From Pseudomonas sp. A-RE-19 (lineage in GTDB: Bacteria > Pseudomonadota > Gammaproteobacteria > Pseudomonadales > Pseudomonadaceae): 64,000 nucleotides of DNA. The notes below the pieces were generated by a model, which was not told the DNA's origin, ran no database searches, and was given only the letters and a program-made list of their open reading frames with translations. Positions 45,317 to 52,825 of this stretch are shown piece after piece; position 1 is the first letter of the stretch; every line of letters begins with the position of its first letter. The stretch spans positions 48,483 to 112,482 of the forward strand of contig NZ_JAHBDQ010000017.1 in NCBI RefSeq assembly GCF_019956555.1. Reading direction: 5' to 3'. The translations under genes and the position numbers were made by a program.

Positions 45317-46108
45317 TCAGCTGGATTTGCGCAGGGCCGCATGCTGCGGATTGAAGGTGAGTACTGCCAGCAGGGCGAACACCAGCGTCAGCCCCACACA
45401 GACCACCAGCGCGACCGGGTTGAAGCGTTCATACAGCGCAAACCGCAGCAGTTCCACCGTATGCGTAAACGGGTTCAAGGCGCACAGCCAATACAACCAC
45501 TCGCTGGACTCGCGCATTTTCCACAGCGGATACAGCGCCGACGACAGGAAAAACAGCGGGAAGATCACGAAGTTCATCACCCCGGCAAAGTTCTCCAGTT
45601 GGCGGATGGCGTTGGACAGTAACAGGCCCAGCGCACTGAGCATCAACGCCACCAGCAGCAACGCTGGTAGTGCCAGCAACAAACCCATGGCCGGTGGTTG
45701 CACGCCGTACAGCCAGGCAATCGCCAAAAAGGCATACACCTGCAACAGCGAAATCAGCGACGTCGCCAGCAATTTGCTGCACAGCAGAAAGGTCCGGGGC
45801 AGGGGGCTGGTCAGCAGCACGCGCATGCTGCCCATCTCCCGGTCGTAGACCATCGACAACGAACCTTGCATGCCGTTGAACAACAGGATCATGCAGGCCA
45901 GGCCCGGGATGATGTAAACCTCATAGGGAATGTAGGTGTCGTAGGGCTCGATGATGGCGATGCCGAGTGCCGCGCGAAAACCGGCGGCGAACACCAGCAG
46001 CCACAACAACGGCCGCACCAACGCACTGAGAAACCGCGTGCGCTGTAACACAAAGCGCAGCCATTCGCGCAGTACGATGCCGCTGAAACATTGCCAGTAA
46101 GCATTCAT
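45317..46108 (-). CDS. pedC: ABC-2 type permease (PedC-like)
   Basis: A 263-residue ABC-2 permease with about six hydrophobic segments: FLSALVRPLLWLLVFAAGFRAALG, YIIPGLACMILLFNGM, SLISLLQVYAFLAIAWL, LLLALPALLLVALMLSALGLLL, FVIFPLFFLSSALYPLW and LVVCVGLTLVFALLAVLTF. The start overlaps the end of the upstream ATPase gene by four bases (ATGA), indicating coupling. In P. putida KT2440 the orthologous PedA1A2BC system is required for lanthanide-dependent growth at low lanthanide, so the likely function is lanthanide-linked transport. Confidence 0.82.
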   Translation of the reverse strand: MNAYWQCFSGIVLREWLRFVLQRTRFLSALVRPLLWLLVFAAGFRAALGIAIIEPYDTYIPYEVYIIPGLACMILLFNGMQGSLSMVYDREMGSMRVLLTSPLPRTFLLCSKLLATSLISLLQVYAFLAIAWLYGVQPPAMGLLLALPALLLVALMLSALGLLLSNAIRQLENFAGVMNFVIFPLFFLSSALYPLWKMRESSEWLYWLCALNPFTHTVELLRFALYERFNPVALVVCVGLTLVFALLAVLTFNPQHAALRKSS

Positions 46109-46842
46109 TTGACGACGGCTCCTGAAGGGGGGGTCAGGCGAGCGAAGGCCGAACCGAGGTCACCGCCATGTTCCAGGCTCAGCGCATCAGCCTGTCCGCT
46201 GGCCACCAAACGGCCTTGATGCAGGATCAGCAAGTCGTCGCTGGGCTGCACTTCGTCCAGCAAATGAGTGGTCCAGAGCACACTGATGTCGTGCTCGCGA
46301 CACAGGCTGCGGATGTGTTGGTTGAGCGCCAGACGGCTGGCCGGATCGAGGCCGACGCTGGCCTCATCGAGCAGCAGCAGGCTTGGCTCGTGCAGCAACG
46401 CGCGGGCGATTTCCACCCGCCGACGATGGCCGCCATTGAGTTCGCGCACCCGTTCGCGACGGCGTTCGGTCAGGGTCTGACGCGCCAGTTCGGCATCGAC
46501 CCGAAGGCCGGTCTGGCGTCGGGACAGGCCATGCAGCGCGGCGTGATAACGCAGGTTCTGCTCGACGCTGAGGTCCAGATCCAGGGTGCTTTGCTGAAAC
46601 ACCACACCCAGTTGCTTGAGCGCCGGACGTGGCGAGGTGCGCAAGGAGCAGCCGCCGACCCGAATATCACCGCGCTGCACATCATAAAGACGGGTGAGCA
46701 GGGCGATCAGGGTCGACTTGCCCGCGCCGTTCGGTCCAAGCAGCGCCGCAAAACGCCCCGGTGCCAGGCTGAAACTCACCTGACGCAAGGCTTCGCGCGT
46801 GCCATAAGCGAAACTCAGGTCGCTGACGTCGAGGGCGTTCAT
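46105..46842 (-). CDS. pedB: ABC transporter ATP-binding protein (PedB-like)
   Basis: A 245-residue ABC ATPase. The Walker A motif is LLGPNGAGKSTL, the ABC signature LNGGHRRRVEIARALL (a variant of LSGGQ), the Walker B LLLLDEASVGLDP and the switch His in WTTHLLDEV; the Q-loop is FQQSTLDLDL. It overlaps both neighbours by four bases (ATGA), locking it in one translated unit with the beta-propeller gene and the permease gene. The start MNALDVSDL is chosen because of that ATGA overlap, although seven earlier codons are open. It drives the transporter described under pedC. Confidence 0.87.
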   Translation of the reverse strand: MNALDVSDLSFAYGTREALRQVSFSLAPGRFAALLGPNGAGKSTLIALLTRLYDVQRGDIRVGGCSLRTSPRPALKQLGVVFQQSTLDLDLSVEQNLRYHAALHGLSRRQTGLRVDAELARQTLTERRRERVRELNGGHRRRVEIARALLHEPSLLLLDEASVGLDPASRLALNQHIRSLCREHDISVLWTTHLLDEVQPSDDLLILHQGRLVASGQADALSLEHGGDLGSAFARLTPPSGAVVK

Positions 46843-47798
46843 GGCGTCACCACCACGCCCCACGGATAGCGCCCGACCTTCACCGATTTAGTCACCTTGA
46901 GGCTGTCGACATCGATCACCGACACATCGCCACTGACGCCATTGGTGGCCAGCAATTGTCGCTGATCCGGGGTGAACGACATCTGCCAGACCCGACGGCC
47001 CACCAGCAGGTAATCAAGGATCTCGAAGGTCTTGGCGTCGATCACCGCCACATGGTTGGCCGGGCCGAGGGCGACGAAACCATACTTGCCGTCGGCGCTG
47101 AGTTTGATCCCCACCGGCTGAACCTTGTCCGGGTGGACGCCCTTGATCTGGAAGGTCAGGGTCTTGAGGATCTTGCGGCTGGCGACGTCGAGAATCGTCA
47201 CCGTGCCGCCGATTTCCGCCGAGGCCCAGAGCTGCGAGCCATCGGGATTGAATTCGACGAAACGCGGTCGCTGATCGACCAGGGTGTTGTCGGCCAGGGT
47301 CTGGGTGCCGGTGTCGATCCAGTGCAGCATGTTGGTGGTTTCACTGGTGTTCACCGCCCACTTGCCGTCGGGGCTGACGGCCATGCCTTCGGGCTCGACG
47401 CCGACGTTGATCTGCCCGAGCACCTTGGAAGTTTCGGTGTCGATCACCGTCACCAGCGCATCGTCTTCGTTGGAGACGTACAGCCAGCGATTGTTGGGGT
47501 GCAGGGCGAATTGCTCGGGGTCTTTGCCCGAGGGCAGTTCCTTGATGATCTTGCGCGTGGCGACGTCCATCACCTGAACCCGGTCCGAATCACTGGCGCA
47601 GATGTACAGCAACTTGTTGTCATGGGACAGCAACAGGCCGCGCGGGCGCTGGCCGACGGGCAGGGTGTCGGTGACTTGCAGGGTCTGCATATCGATCAGG
47701 CTCAGGCTGTTGTCCTTTTCGTTGGAGACCCAGGCGGTACTGGCAGCGGCGTGCCCGGCGGCGAGCAGCAGGGCGCAGGAAAGCAGGGTGCGGCGCAT
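46839..47798 (-). CDS. pedA2: YVTN-type beta-propeller periplasmic protein (PedA2-like)
   Basis: A 319-residue exported seven-bladed beta-propeller with a signal peptide ending near ASTA (residue 20) and repeats such as SNEKDNSLSLIDMQTLQVTDTLPVGQRPRG and NEDDALVTVIDTETSKVLGQINVGVEPEG. Such propellers act as periplasmic scaffolds or solute-binding partners. It is translationally coupled to the ATPase gene and lies downstream of the pedA1 gene by 37 bp. The start is chosen from the AAGGAATCTGCC ribosome-binding context. The long upstream open frame is the pedA1 gene read in another frame. Confidence 0.8.
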   Translation of the reverse strand: MRRTLLSCALLLAAGHAAASTAWVSNEKDNSLSLIDMQTLQVTDTLPVGQRPRGLLLSHDNKLLYICASDSDRVQVMDVATRKIIKELPSGKDPEQFALHPNNRWLYVSNEDDALVTVIDTETSKVLGQINVGVEPEGMAVSPDGKWAVNTSETTNMLHWIDTGTQTLADNTLVDQRPRFVEFNPDGSQLWASAEIGGTVTILDVASRKILKTLTFQIKGVHPDKVQPVGIKLSADGKYGFVALGPANHVAVIDAKTFEILDYLLVGRRVWQMSFTPDQRQLLATNGVSGDVSVIDVDSLKVTKSVKVGRYPWGVVVTP

Positions 47799-47835
47799 GG
47801 CAGATTCCTTATTGTTGTTGTCGTGAAAAAAGGGA

Positions 47836-49020
47836 TCAGAGAAAGCGGCAGCTGACCTCGGCTTTGTCGTAACCCAGGCTGTCCATTTCGTTGAAGGGGT
47901 GCAGGAAACCGTCTTGCGGCGAGGTGCTGACCAATGCCCGGGGTTGCACGATGGGGATCGGTTGGCGCAATTGACCGTTCCACGGCCGATAACTGAGTTT
48001 GCGCCCCTTGAAACCGTCCAGCGGCAATTGATCGCTGATTTCAAGCGTACGGATCGCCATGGCATCGGCCTGACGCAGTTTGCCCGCCGCGCTGGCAATG
48101 CTGCGTACGGCCATCCACGCGGCGAAATCCCGGTCGTTCATCCAGCGCCCGGCCAAGGCTTCGAAGCGCTTCTGCAACTGCGCGGCGCCGTAGGTTTCCA
48201 CGGTCTTGTGCCAGCCCACCGGGGTCAGGCCCTGAGTGCCGGCAACCGGCCGTGGATACCAGGTCTGGTAGGGCACGTACTCGCCAAAGTCGCCGCGTTC
48301 ATCGGCCACCAGCACCACGTCGTACTCGGTGGTCTGGGTGAACAGCGGCATGTCGGCCTGGGCGCTGCGGCGCTGATCGTTATCGAAGCTCCAGGCTTTT
48401 TCCGCCACCAGTTGCAGGCCGAAGCGTTTGGCCGCTCGACGCAGGGCGGCGGCATAGGCTTGATCGTCCGCGGTCGGGCCGACGATCAGCAGCGCCCGTT
48501 GCCATTTGCGCACTACCAGAAATTGCGCCAGCGCATCGGCCAGCATCGCGCGGCTTGGCAGGCTGTGCAGCACGTTCGGCAGGCAATCGGTAGTGCGCAA
48601 GCTGTCATCAGGGCTGCCGGCATTGAACAGCAGGCTGTCGGGCAACGCCGCGCTGAGTTGGCGCAAATTGTTGGCTGGCGCATTCACTACAAACAGTCGC
48701 AGGCCTTGTTGGTGCTGGAGCCTGGCCGCCTCAAGCAAGGCTTCGGGATTGTCGACATTGGCGCTGACCAAGTCGTAGCGGTGGTTAAGAAAACGCCCGG
48801 TGCTGTTGCTGTCCGTGATCGCCAGTTCAGCGCCACGCAGGCCGGCATCGGTCGGTTCGGGAATGACGTTCGACAACAACGGCCCGGGATCGGGGCGATA
48901 ACCCAGATAACCGATCCGTACCTGCAATGGCGCATCCGCTGCCTGAGTCTGGGTTGCCACTCCGGCGGCGCAGGCAATCGCCAACAGGTAGATCAAGGCG
49001 TAAGGGGCGAGCTGGCGCAT
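47836..49020 (-). CDS. pedA1: Periplasmic ABC-type binding protein (PedA1-like)
   Basis: A 394-residue exported protein (signal peptide MRQLAPYALIYLLAIACAAG) with a type I periplasmic-binding fold of the branched-chain amino-acid/LivJ kind (VRIGYLGYRPDPGPLL, MLADALAQFLVVRKWQRALLIVGPTADDQAYAAALRRAAKRFGL). It is the first gene of the pedA1A2BC operon, divergent from the small ORF and pedF. It is a candidate receptor for a lanthanide chelate or other ligand in the quinoprotein system; the ligand cannot be predicted. A TACCAAGGTA motif lies 81 bp before the start. Confidence 0.8.
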   Translation of the reverse strand: MRQLAPYALIYLLAIACAAGVATQTQAADAPLQVRIGYLGYRPDPGPLLSNVIPEPTDAGLRGAELAITDSNSTGRFLNHRYDLVSANVDNPEALLEAARLQHQQGLRLFVVNAPANNLRQLSAALPDSLLFNAGSPDDSLRTTDCLPNVLHSLPSRAMLADALAQFLVVRKWQRALLIVGPTADDQAYAAALRRAAKRFGLQLVAEKAWSFDNDQRRSAQADMPLFTQTTEYDVVLVADERGDFGEYVPYQTWYPRPVAGTQGLTPVGWHKTVETYGAAQLQKRFEALAGRWMNDRDFAAWMAVRSIASAAGKLRQADAMAIRTLEISDQLPLDGFKGRKLSYRPWNGQLRQPIPIVQPRALVSTSPQDGFLHPFNEMDSLGYDKAEVSCRFL

Positions 49021-49100
49021 AAAGGCACTCCATCACAGGTAGCGTCAGCATAGGAACCCTGGACGGGTGGCGAAATATGCAGAAAGTACCGGAAAGGCAG

Positions 49101-49110
49101 TACCAAGGTA
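49101..49110. promoter_or_regulatory. ped/pqq-type TACCAAGGTA motif before pedA1 and the small ORF
   Basis: TACCAAGGTA is a perfect inverted repeat (TACC-AA-GGTA), 81 bp before pedA1 and 67 bp before the start of the divergent small ORF at 49177, so it could serve both directions. Confidence 0.45.
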
Positions 49111-49176
49111 GCAACTCACCCCGGGCGGCGCGGTTTTAGCATGGGCACAACGGCCATCACTCAGGGGAGATTGATC

Positions 49177-49299
49177 ATGCGTATTCTCAAGGCATTGCTC
49201 CTGCCGTTGTTGCTGATCCTGACCCTGATCGGCGTCGACAAGCTTCACGGCCCGCGACCGGTGTTGGTGCAGACGTTGCCCGCGACGCCGGGGCGCTAG
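49177..49299 (+). CDS. Very small membrane ORF (40 residues)
   Basis: A 40-codon reading frame with AGGGGAGA 7-8 bases before the ATG. The N-terminal MRILKALLLPLLLILTLIGV is a single hydrophobic segment (with signs of a signal/anchor), followed by a short charged and Pro-rich tail (HGPRP, LPATPGR). It is too short for usual ORF cutoffs. It lies between the divergent pedA1 and pedF genes and carries the same upstream motif as other cluster genes. The protein has no recognised family. Expression is plausible from the good ribosome binding site; the function is unknown. Confidence 0.5.
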   Translation: MRILKALLLPLLLILTLIGVDKLHGPRPVLVQTLPATPGR

Positions 49300-49386
49300 G
49301 CATATCGGCGCTGTGGCGGATAAACCTGTGGAGGGGGCTGCTGCTTTTTCGCCCCGGTTACGGTGGCGGTGCTCCACAAGCCCTAC

Positions 49387-49400
49387 TACCAAGGGAGTAG
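49387..49400. promoter_or_regulatory. ped/pqq-type motif before pedF
   Basis: TACCAAGGGAGTAG, within a CTACT/AGTAG inverted repeat at 49383-49400, lies 108 bp before pedF. Confidence 0.4.
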
Positions 49401-49503
49401 GTCGCGGCCACCAAAGCAGCATGGGGTTGGCGCAAAGCCGTTCCTAAGATGGGTGCCATAGCCTCTTCAAAGAGGTTTTGCGTGCAATCTTGAGGGCAGA
49501 ACA

Positions 49504-49965
49504 ATGACAACAAAACGCAACGCCTTGCTCATTGCCGGACTGCTGGCCGGTTTTATCAGCGCAGGTTCCGTCTGGGCTCACGGCAACGTGGTACCCCAGG
49601 CCGTCGAAACCAAGGGACTGACCCCGATCAAGGATGCCGGTGTGCAGGTCGATGCCGATGGTTGGGCGGCGGCGAACCCTTATCGTGCCTCCCCGGAACA
49701 CGATAAAGCCTTGGAAATCGGCTCTTCGGCCTACAACCAGAACTGCGCGGCCTGTCATGGCCTCGAAGCCAAATCCGGCGGCATTGCCCCTGACTTGCGC
49801 ATGCTCGATGTCGGCGAGGCTGGTGATGAGTGGTTCGTCGAACGGGTGCGCCATGGCGCCGTGCGTGACGGCCGGGTGTACATGCCGAAAATGGCCGACT
49901 ACCTGAGTCAGGAAGCCTTGTGGGCGGTGCGCACCTATCTGGACAGCGTGCACGTCGAGGAGTGA
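49504..49965 (+). CDS. pedF: Cytochrome c550 (PedF/ExaB)
   Basis: A 153-residue periplasmic class I cytochrome c with signal peptide cleaved after SVWA at residue 25. The single haem-attachment motif CAACH is at residues 81-85, and the distal ligand Met lies in the later VYMPKMADYLSQ segment. It accepts electrons from the PQQ alcohol dehydrogenase and passes them to the respiratory chain. It is the first gene of a series that includes the MxaJ-like protein, SoxYZ-like carrier and metallohydrolase genes. A TACCAAGGGAGTAG motif lies 108 bp upstream. Confidence 0.92.
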   Translation: MTTKRNALLIAGLLAGFISAGSVWAHGNVVPQAVETKGLTPIKDAGVQVDADGWAAANPYRASPEHDKALEIGSSAYNQNCAACHGLEAKSGGIAPDLRMLDVGEAGDEWFVERVRHGAVRDGRVYMPKMADYLSQEALWAVRTYLDSVHVEE

Positions 49966-49968
49966 CCC

Positions 49969-50844
49969 ATGCGCCTGCTCGCGGTGTTGATCGGCGCTGT
50001 GTGGCTGTGCTGCCAGACAGCGCAGGCGCAGGTCCGTACCTATGACGAAATGATCGCCGCCGCCGAGCTGAAAGTCGCGGTGTACAAGGACTTCGCGCCC
50101 TACAGTTTTGAGGAGGGTGGCCAGGCTCGCGGGGTCGATGTCGAACTGGCGCAAGCCCTGGCCAAGGCCATGGGGGTACGCTTGAAACTGATCTGGGCAC
50201 CCGCCGGGGAAAAACTCGACGACGACCTGCGCGATTACATCTGGCGGGCCAGTCAGCTGCACAATCAGCAACTGGCCGACCTGATGATGCGCGTGCCGTA
50301 CGATCGCGATTACTCACAGAAACGCAATGAACTGGGTGAACTGGAAAACGGCCATGTGGTGATGTTCGGGCCGTACCAGACCGAACAATGGCAAGTGGCT
50401 TACGACCGTCGTCGGCTGGACTCGGTGGCGAGTGTCGCGGTGTTTCAGCAACACCCGATCGGCGTCGAAGTCGACAGCGTGCCGTCGTTTTACCTGACCT
50501 CGGTGTTCAACGGCATGCTCGCCGCCAAGACCCACCATTACCCAGGCGTGCCCCAGGCCTTTGCCGCCATGAAGGCCGGTGAAGTCGACGCAGTGATGGC
50601 CATGCGCGGCGAGATCGACTGGCAAGTCCATCAGGCCGCCGACCCGCAAGTGGCGCTGGCGGAAAACGCCTACCCGAACATGGGCAAACAGCTCTGGGAG
50701 ATCGGCATGGCGGTGCATGAAAGCAATCGGCAACTGGCCTACGCCGTGGAAGAGGCGCTGGAAGCGTTGATTCGCGAGGGCTCGGTCAAAGCCATTTATG
50801 CCCGTTACGGCCTGCGGTATGACGTGCCCGAGATGTATCAATAG
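49969..50844 (+). CDS. pedG: MxaJ/XoxJ-like periplasmic protein (PedG)
   Basis: A 291-residue exported protein (signal peptide ending near AQA at residue 20) with a bacterial extracellular solute-binding type 3 fold (LKVAVYKDFAPYSFEEGGQARGVDVELAQALAKAMG). Such quinoprotein-associated proteins (MxaJ, XoxJ) bind or mature the dehydrogenase and do not import nutrients. It is 3 bp downstream of the cytochrome gene and its stop overlaps the next GTG start by one base. In P. putida the corresponding gene is pedG in the ped cluster. The protein's ligand is unknown. Confidence 0.83.
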   Translation: MRLLAVLIGAVWLCCQTAQAQVRTYDEMIAAAELKVAVYKDFAPYSFEEGGQARGVDVELAQALAKAMGVRLKLIWAPAGEKLDDDLRDYIWRASQLHNQQLADLMMRVPYDRDYSQKRNELGELENGHVVMFGPYQTEQWQVAYDRRRLDSVASVAVFQQHPIGVEVDSVPSFYLTSVFNGMLAAKTHHYPGVPQAFAAMKAGEVDAVMAMRGEIDWQVHQAADPQVALAENAYPNMGKQLWEIGMAVHESNRQLAYAVEEALEALIREGSVKAIYARYGLRYDVPEMYQ

Positions 50845-51605
50845 TGATCTGGCGCGCGAGTTGTCTGTTGGCCTGCTGGTTGCCCCTGGCCGCGCACGCG
50901 GTGGACGTCGAGCCGGGTAAAGACCCGGTGCCGTCGGTGATGTGGGCGTTCTATCACAAGCAGATGCTGGGTGATGCACCGTTCGTGTTCGACGAGCGGG
51001 TCAAGCTGCTGGCGCCGCCGTTTGCCGAAGACGCCCGGCAAGTACCGCTGGAGATCGACGCCCGGGCGTTCAAGGGCGAGGTGGTGCGAATCCTCGCCTG
51101 GGCCGAACTCAATCCGCTGCCGAAAATCGTCGACTTCGAACCCTTGACCGGTGTGCTGCCGTGGCTGTCGATCCGCATCCGCGTTGAACAGGCCACGCCA
51201 TTGCGCGCGGCGGTACTGACCCGCGACGGGCTGTGGCATGTCGGCTCGACCCTGATCGACGCGGCAGGCGGCGGTTGCACGGCGCCGAGCGTGGTGCGCA
51301 CCCAGCCAGGTTGGGAAGAACACATCGGCGAAGTGCTTGGCGGTCGCTATCCCCGTGGAGCATTCAGTCGCGTGCGTTTGCAGGTGGCGCACCCGATGGA
51401 CAACGGCATGGTCAGCGGCATTCCGGAATTCTTCATCAACCAGGCCGAACTGCGCGATCAAAACGATCAGTTGCTGGCGCGTCTGGCGTTGTTTCCGGCG
51501 GTCAGCGAAAACCCCAATTTGGCCTTCGACATCGAAGGCGCAGGGCAGACGCGCCTGGTGCTGCGCGACAACAGCGGCAATCAATTCGATGCGGCCATTC
51601 CCTGA
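50844..51605 (+). CDS. Quinoprotein-associated SoxYZ-like carrier protein
   Basis: A 253-residue exported protein with a predicted signal peptide (LACWLPLAAHA). The GTG start overlaps the previous TAG stop by one base. The mature region fits the SoxYZ-like carrier family tied to PQQ dehydrogenases: a first SoxY-like part and a second SoxZ-like part (VRLQVAHPMDNGMVSGIPEFFINQAEL). The conserved SoxY-type carrier Cys is probably the one in AAGGGCTAPSV, near residue 149. It works with the next gene, a metallohydrolase, in an incompletely understood quinoprotein electron-relay system. Confidence 0.8.
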   Translation: MIWRASCLLACWLPLAAHAVDVEPGKDPVPSVMWAFYHKQMLGDAPFVFDERVKLLAPPFAEDARQVPLEIDARAFKGEVVRILAWAELNPLPKIVDFEPLTGVLPWLSIRIRVEQATPLRAAVLTRDGLWHVGSTLIDAAGGGCTAPSVVRTQPGWEEHIGEVLGGRYPRGAFSRVRLQVAHPMDNGMVSGIPEFFINQAELRDQNDQLLARLALFPAVSENPNLAFDIEGAGQTRLVLRDNSGNQFDAAIP

Positions 51606-51620
51606 GCCAAGGAGCGAGCG

Positions 51621-52559
51621 ATGCGCTGGATGCTGCTGTTGTTCATCAGTCTGAGCCTGCCGACCCTGGCCGATTCCGATTACGCACTCAAGCCCCGACG
51701 GATCGCCGAAGACACCTGGTTACTGGAAGGCAGCACCGATAATTTCGCCAAGGCCAACGGCGGCAACATCGTCAACACCGCGTTCATCGTCACCGAGCAG
51801 GGCGTGGTGGTGATCGATACCGGGCCGTCGAAGCGCTATGGCGAAGCCCTGCGCAAAGCGATTGCGGCGACCACCGATAAGCCGGTGATCCAGGTGCTGC
51901 TGACCCATCACCATCCCGACCATGTGTTGGGCAACCAGGCGTTCACCGATGTGCCGATCGGCGCTTTGGCCGGCACCGCCGAGCTGTTGCATCAACAGGG
52001 TGATGCCATGGCCGAGAACATGTATCGACTGGTGGGCGACTGGATGCGTGGCACCGAGGTGGTGTTGCCGACGCAGACGCTGGCGCCCGGCGTACGAAGT
52101 TTTGGGAATCATGATTTGCGCCTGCTGAGTCTGGGTGGGCACACCGGCGCGGATCTGGCTATTCTCGACCAGAAAACCGGCGTGCTGTTTGCCGGGGATC
52201 TGGTGTTTTATCAACGCGCCCTGACCACCCCCAACAGCCCGGGGCTGTCGGTGTGGCTGGCGGACATCGCGACCCTGCAAGAGTTGCCGTGGACGCTGAT
52301 CGTCCCCGGCCATGGGCCGGTGGCCACGGACACACAACCGTTCGAGCAGATGCGCGATTACCTCACCTGGCTGGACCAGTTGATGCGCGACGGCGCCGCC
52401 CATGGCCGCGACATGGCCGAGATGATCCGCAGCCCCATCCCCGAACGTTTCGCCGGGATCAGCTTGAGCCGCTATGAACTGATCCGCAGCGTCAGCCATT
52501 TGTATCCGCGTTACGAGCGTGGGCAGATGAGGCGTGTTGATTCGGGCATGCGCAAGTGA
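51621..52559 (+). CDS. Quinoprotein relay system zinc metallohydrolase (MBL fold)
   Basis: A 312-residue exported metallo-beta-lactamase-fold protein (signal peptide MRWMLLLFISLSLPTLADS) with the zinc motif THHHPDH near residues 95-101, GHTGADLAILD and the late VPGHGPVATD metal ligand. It follows the SoxYZ-like carrier gene (15 bp gap, AAGGAGCGAGCG ribosome binding site) and is the co-occurring metallohydrolase of quinoprotein-associated loci. Its role there is not well defined; processing of a sulfur carrier has been suggested. The gene ends at a REP doublet before the pedH promoter. Confidence 0.82.
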   Translation: MRWMLLLFISLSLPTLADSDYALKPRRIAEDTWLLEGSTDNFAKANGGNIVNTAFIVTEQGVVVIDTGPSKRYGEALRKAIAATTDKPVIQVLLTHHHPDHVLGNQAFTDVPIGALAGTAELLHQQGDAMAENMYRLVGDWMRGTEVVLPTQTLAPGVRSFGNHDLRLLSLGGHTGADLAILDQKTGVLFAGDLVFYQRALTTPNSPGLSVWLADIATLQELPWTLIVPGHGPVATDTQPFEQMRDYLTWLDQLMRDGAAHGRDMAEMIRSPIPERFAGISLSRYELIRSVSHLYPRYERGQMRRVDSGMRK

Positions 52560-52566
52560 CGCTTTT

Positions 52567-52656
52567 TGTGGGAGCGAGCCTGCTCGCGATGGCGGTGTGT
52601 CAGGCATTATCAATGTTGAATGTTCTGGCTTCTTCGCGAGCAGGCTCGCTCCCACA
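52567..52656. repeat. REP doublet, TGTGGGAGCGAGCCTGCTCGCGATGG type
   Basis: Arms TGTGGGAGCGAGCCTGC and GCAGGCTCGCTCCCACA with ATTATCAATGTTGAATG centre. It separates the metallohydrolase gene from the pedH promoter region. Confidence 0.9.
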
Positions 52657-52705
52657 GGGGACTGGTGTCGATCACAAAAACCGGTGTCCATCTCCTCCGA
52701 CCCGG

Positions 52706-52721
52706 TACTAAGGAACTAGGA
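52706..52721. promoter_or_regulatory. ped/pqq-type motif before pedH
   Basis: TACTAAGGAACTAGGA, 111 bp before the pedH start. The left half TACTAA matches the elements before the CXXCW gene and pedA1. Confidence 0.4.
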
Positions 52722-52825
52722 ATCTCCGCACTGCGGGCAATTGTTGCAAGGGCGGCGGCGCCCAAGAATCTGCACCAGACCGGGAAAATTTCCCGGGTAT
52801 AACAAAAACCGCAGAGGTAGCCGTC

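Noticed and set aside
47836..49020. Branched-chain amino-acid ABC binding protein linked to the bkd operon
   Set aside because: It is coupled to the ped ABC genes 15 kb from bkd, with the ped-type motif upstream.
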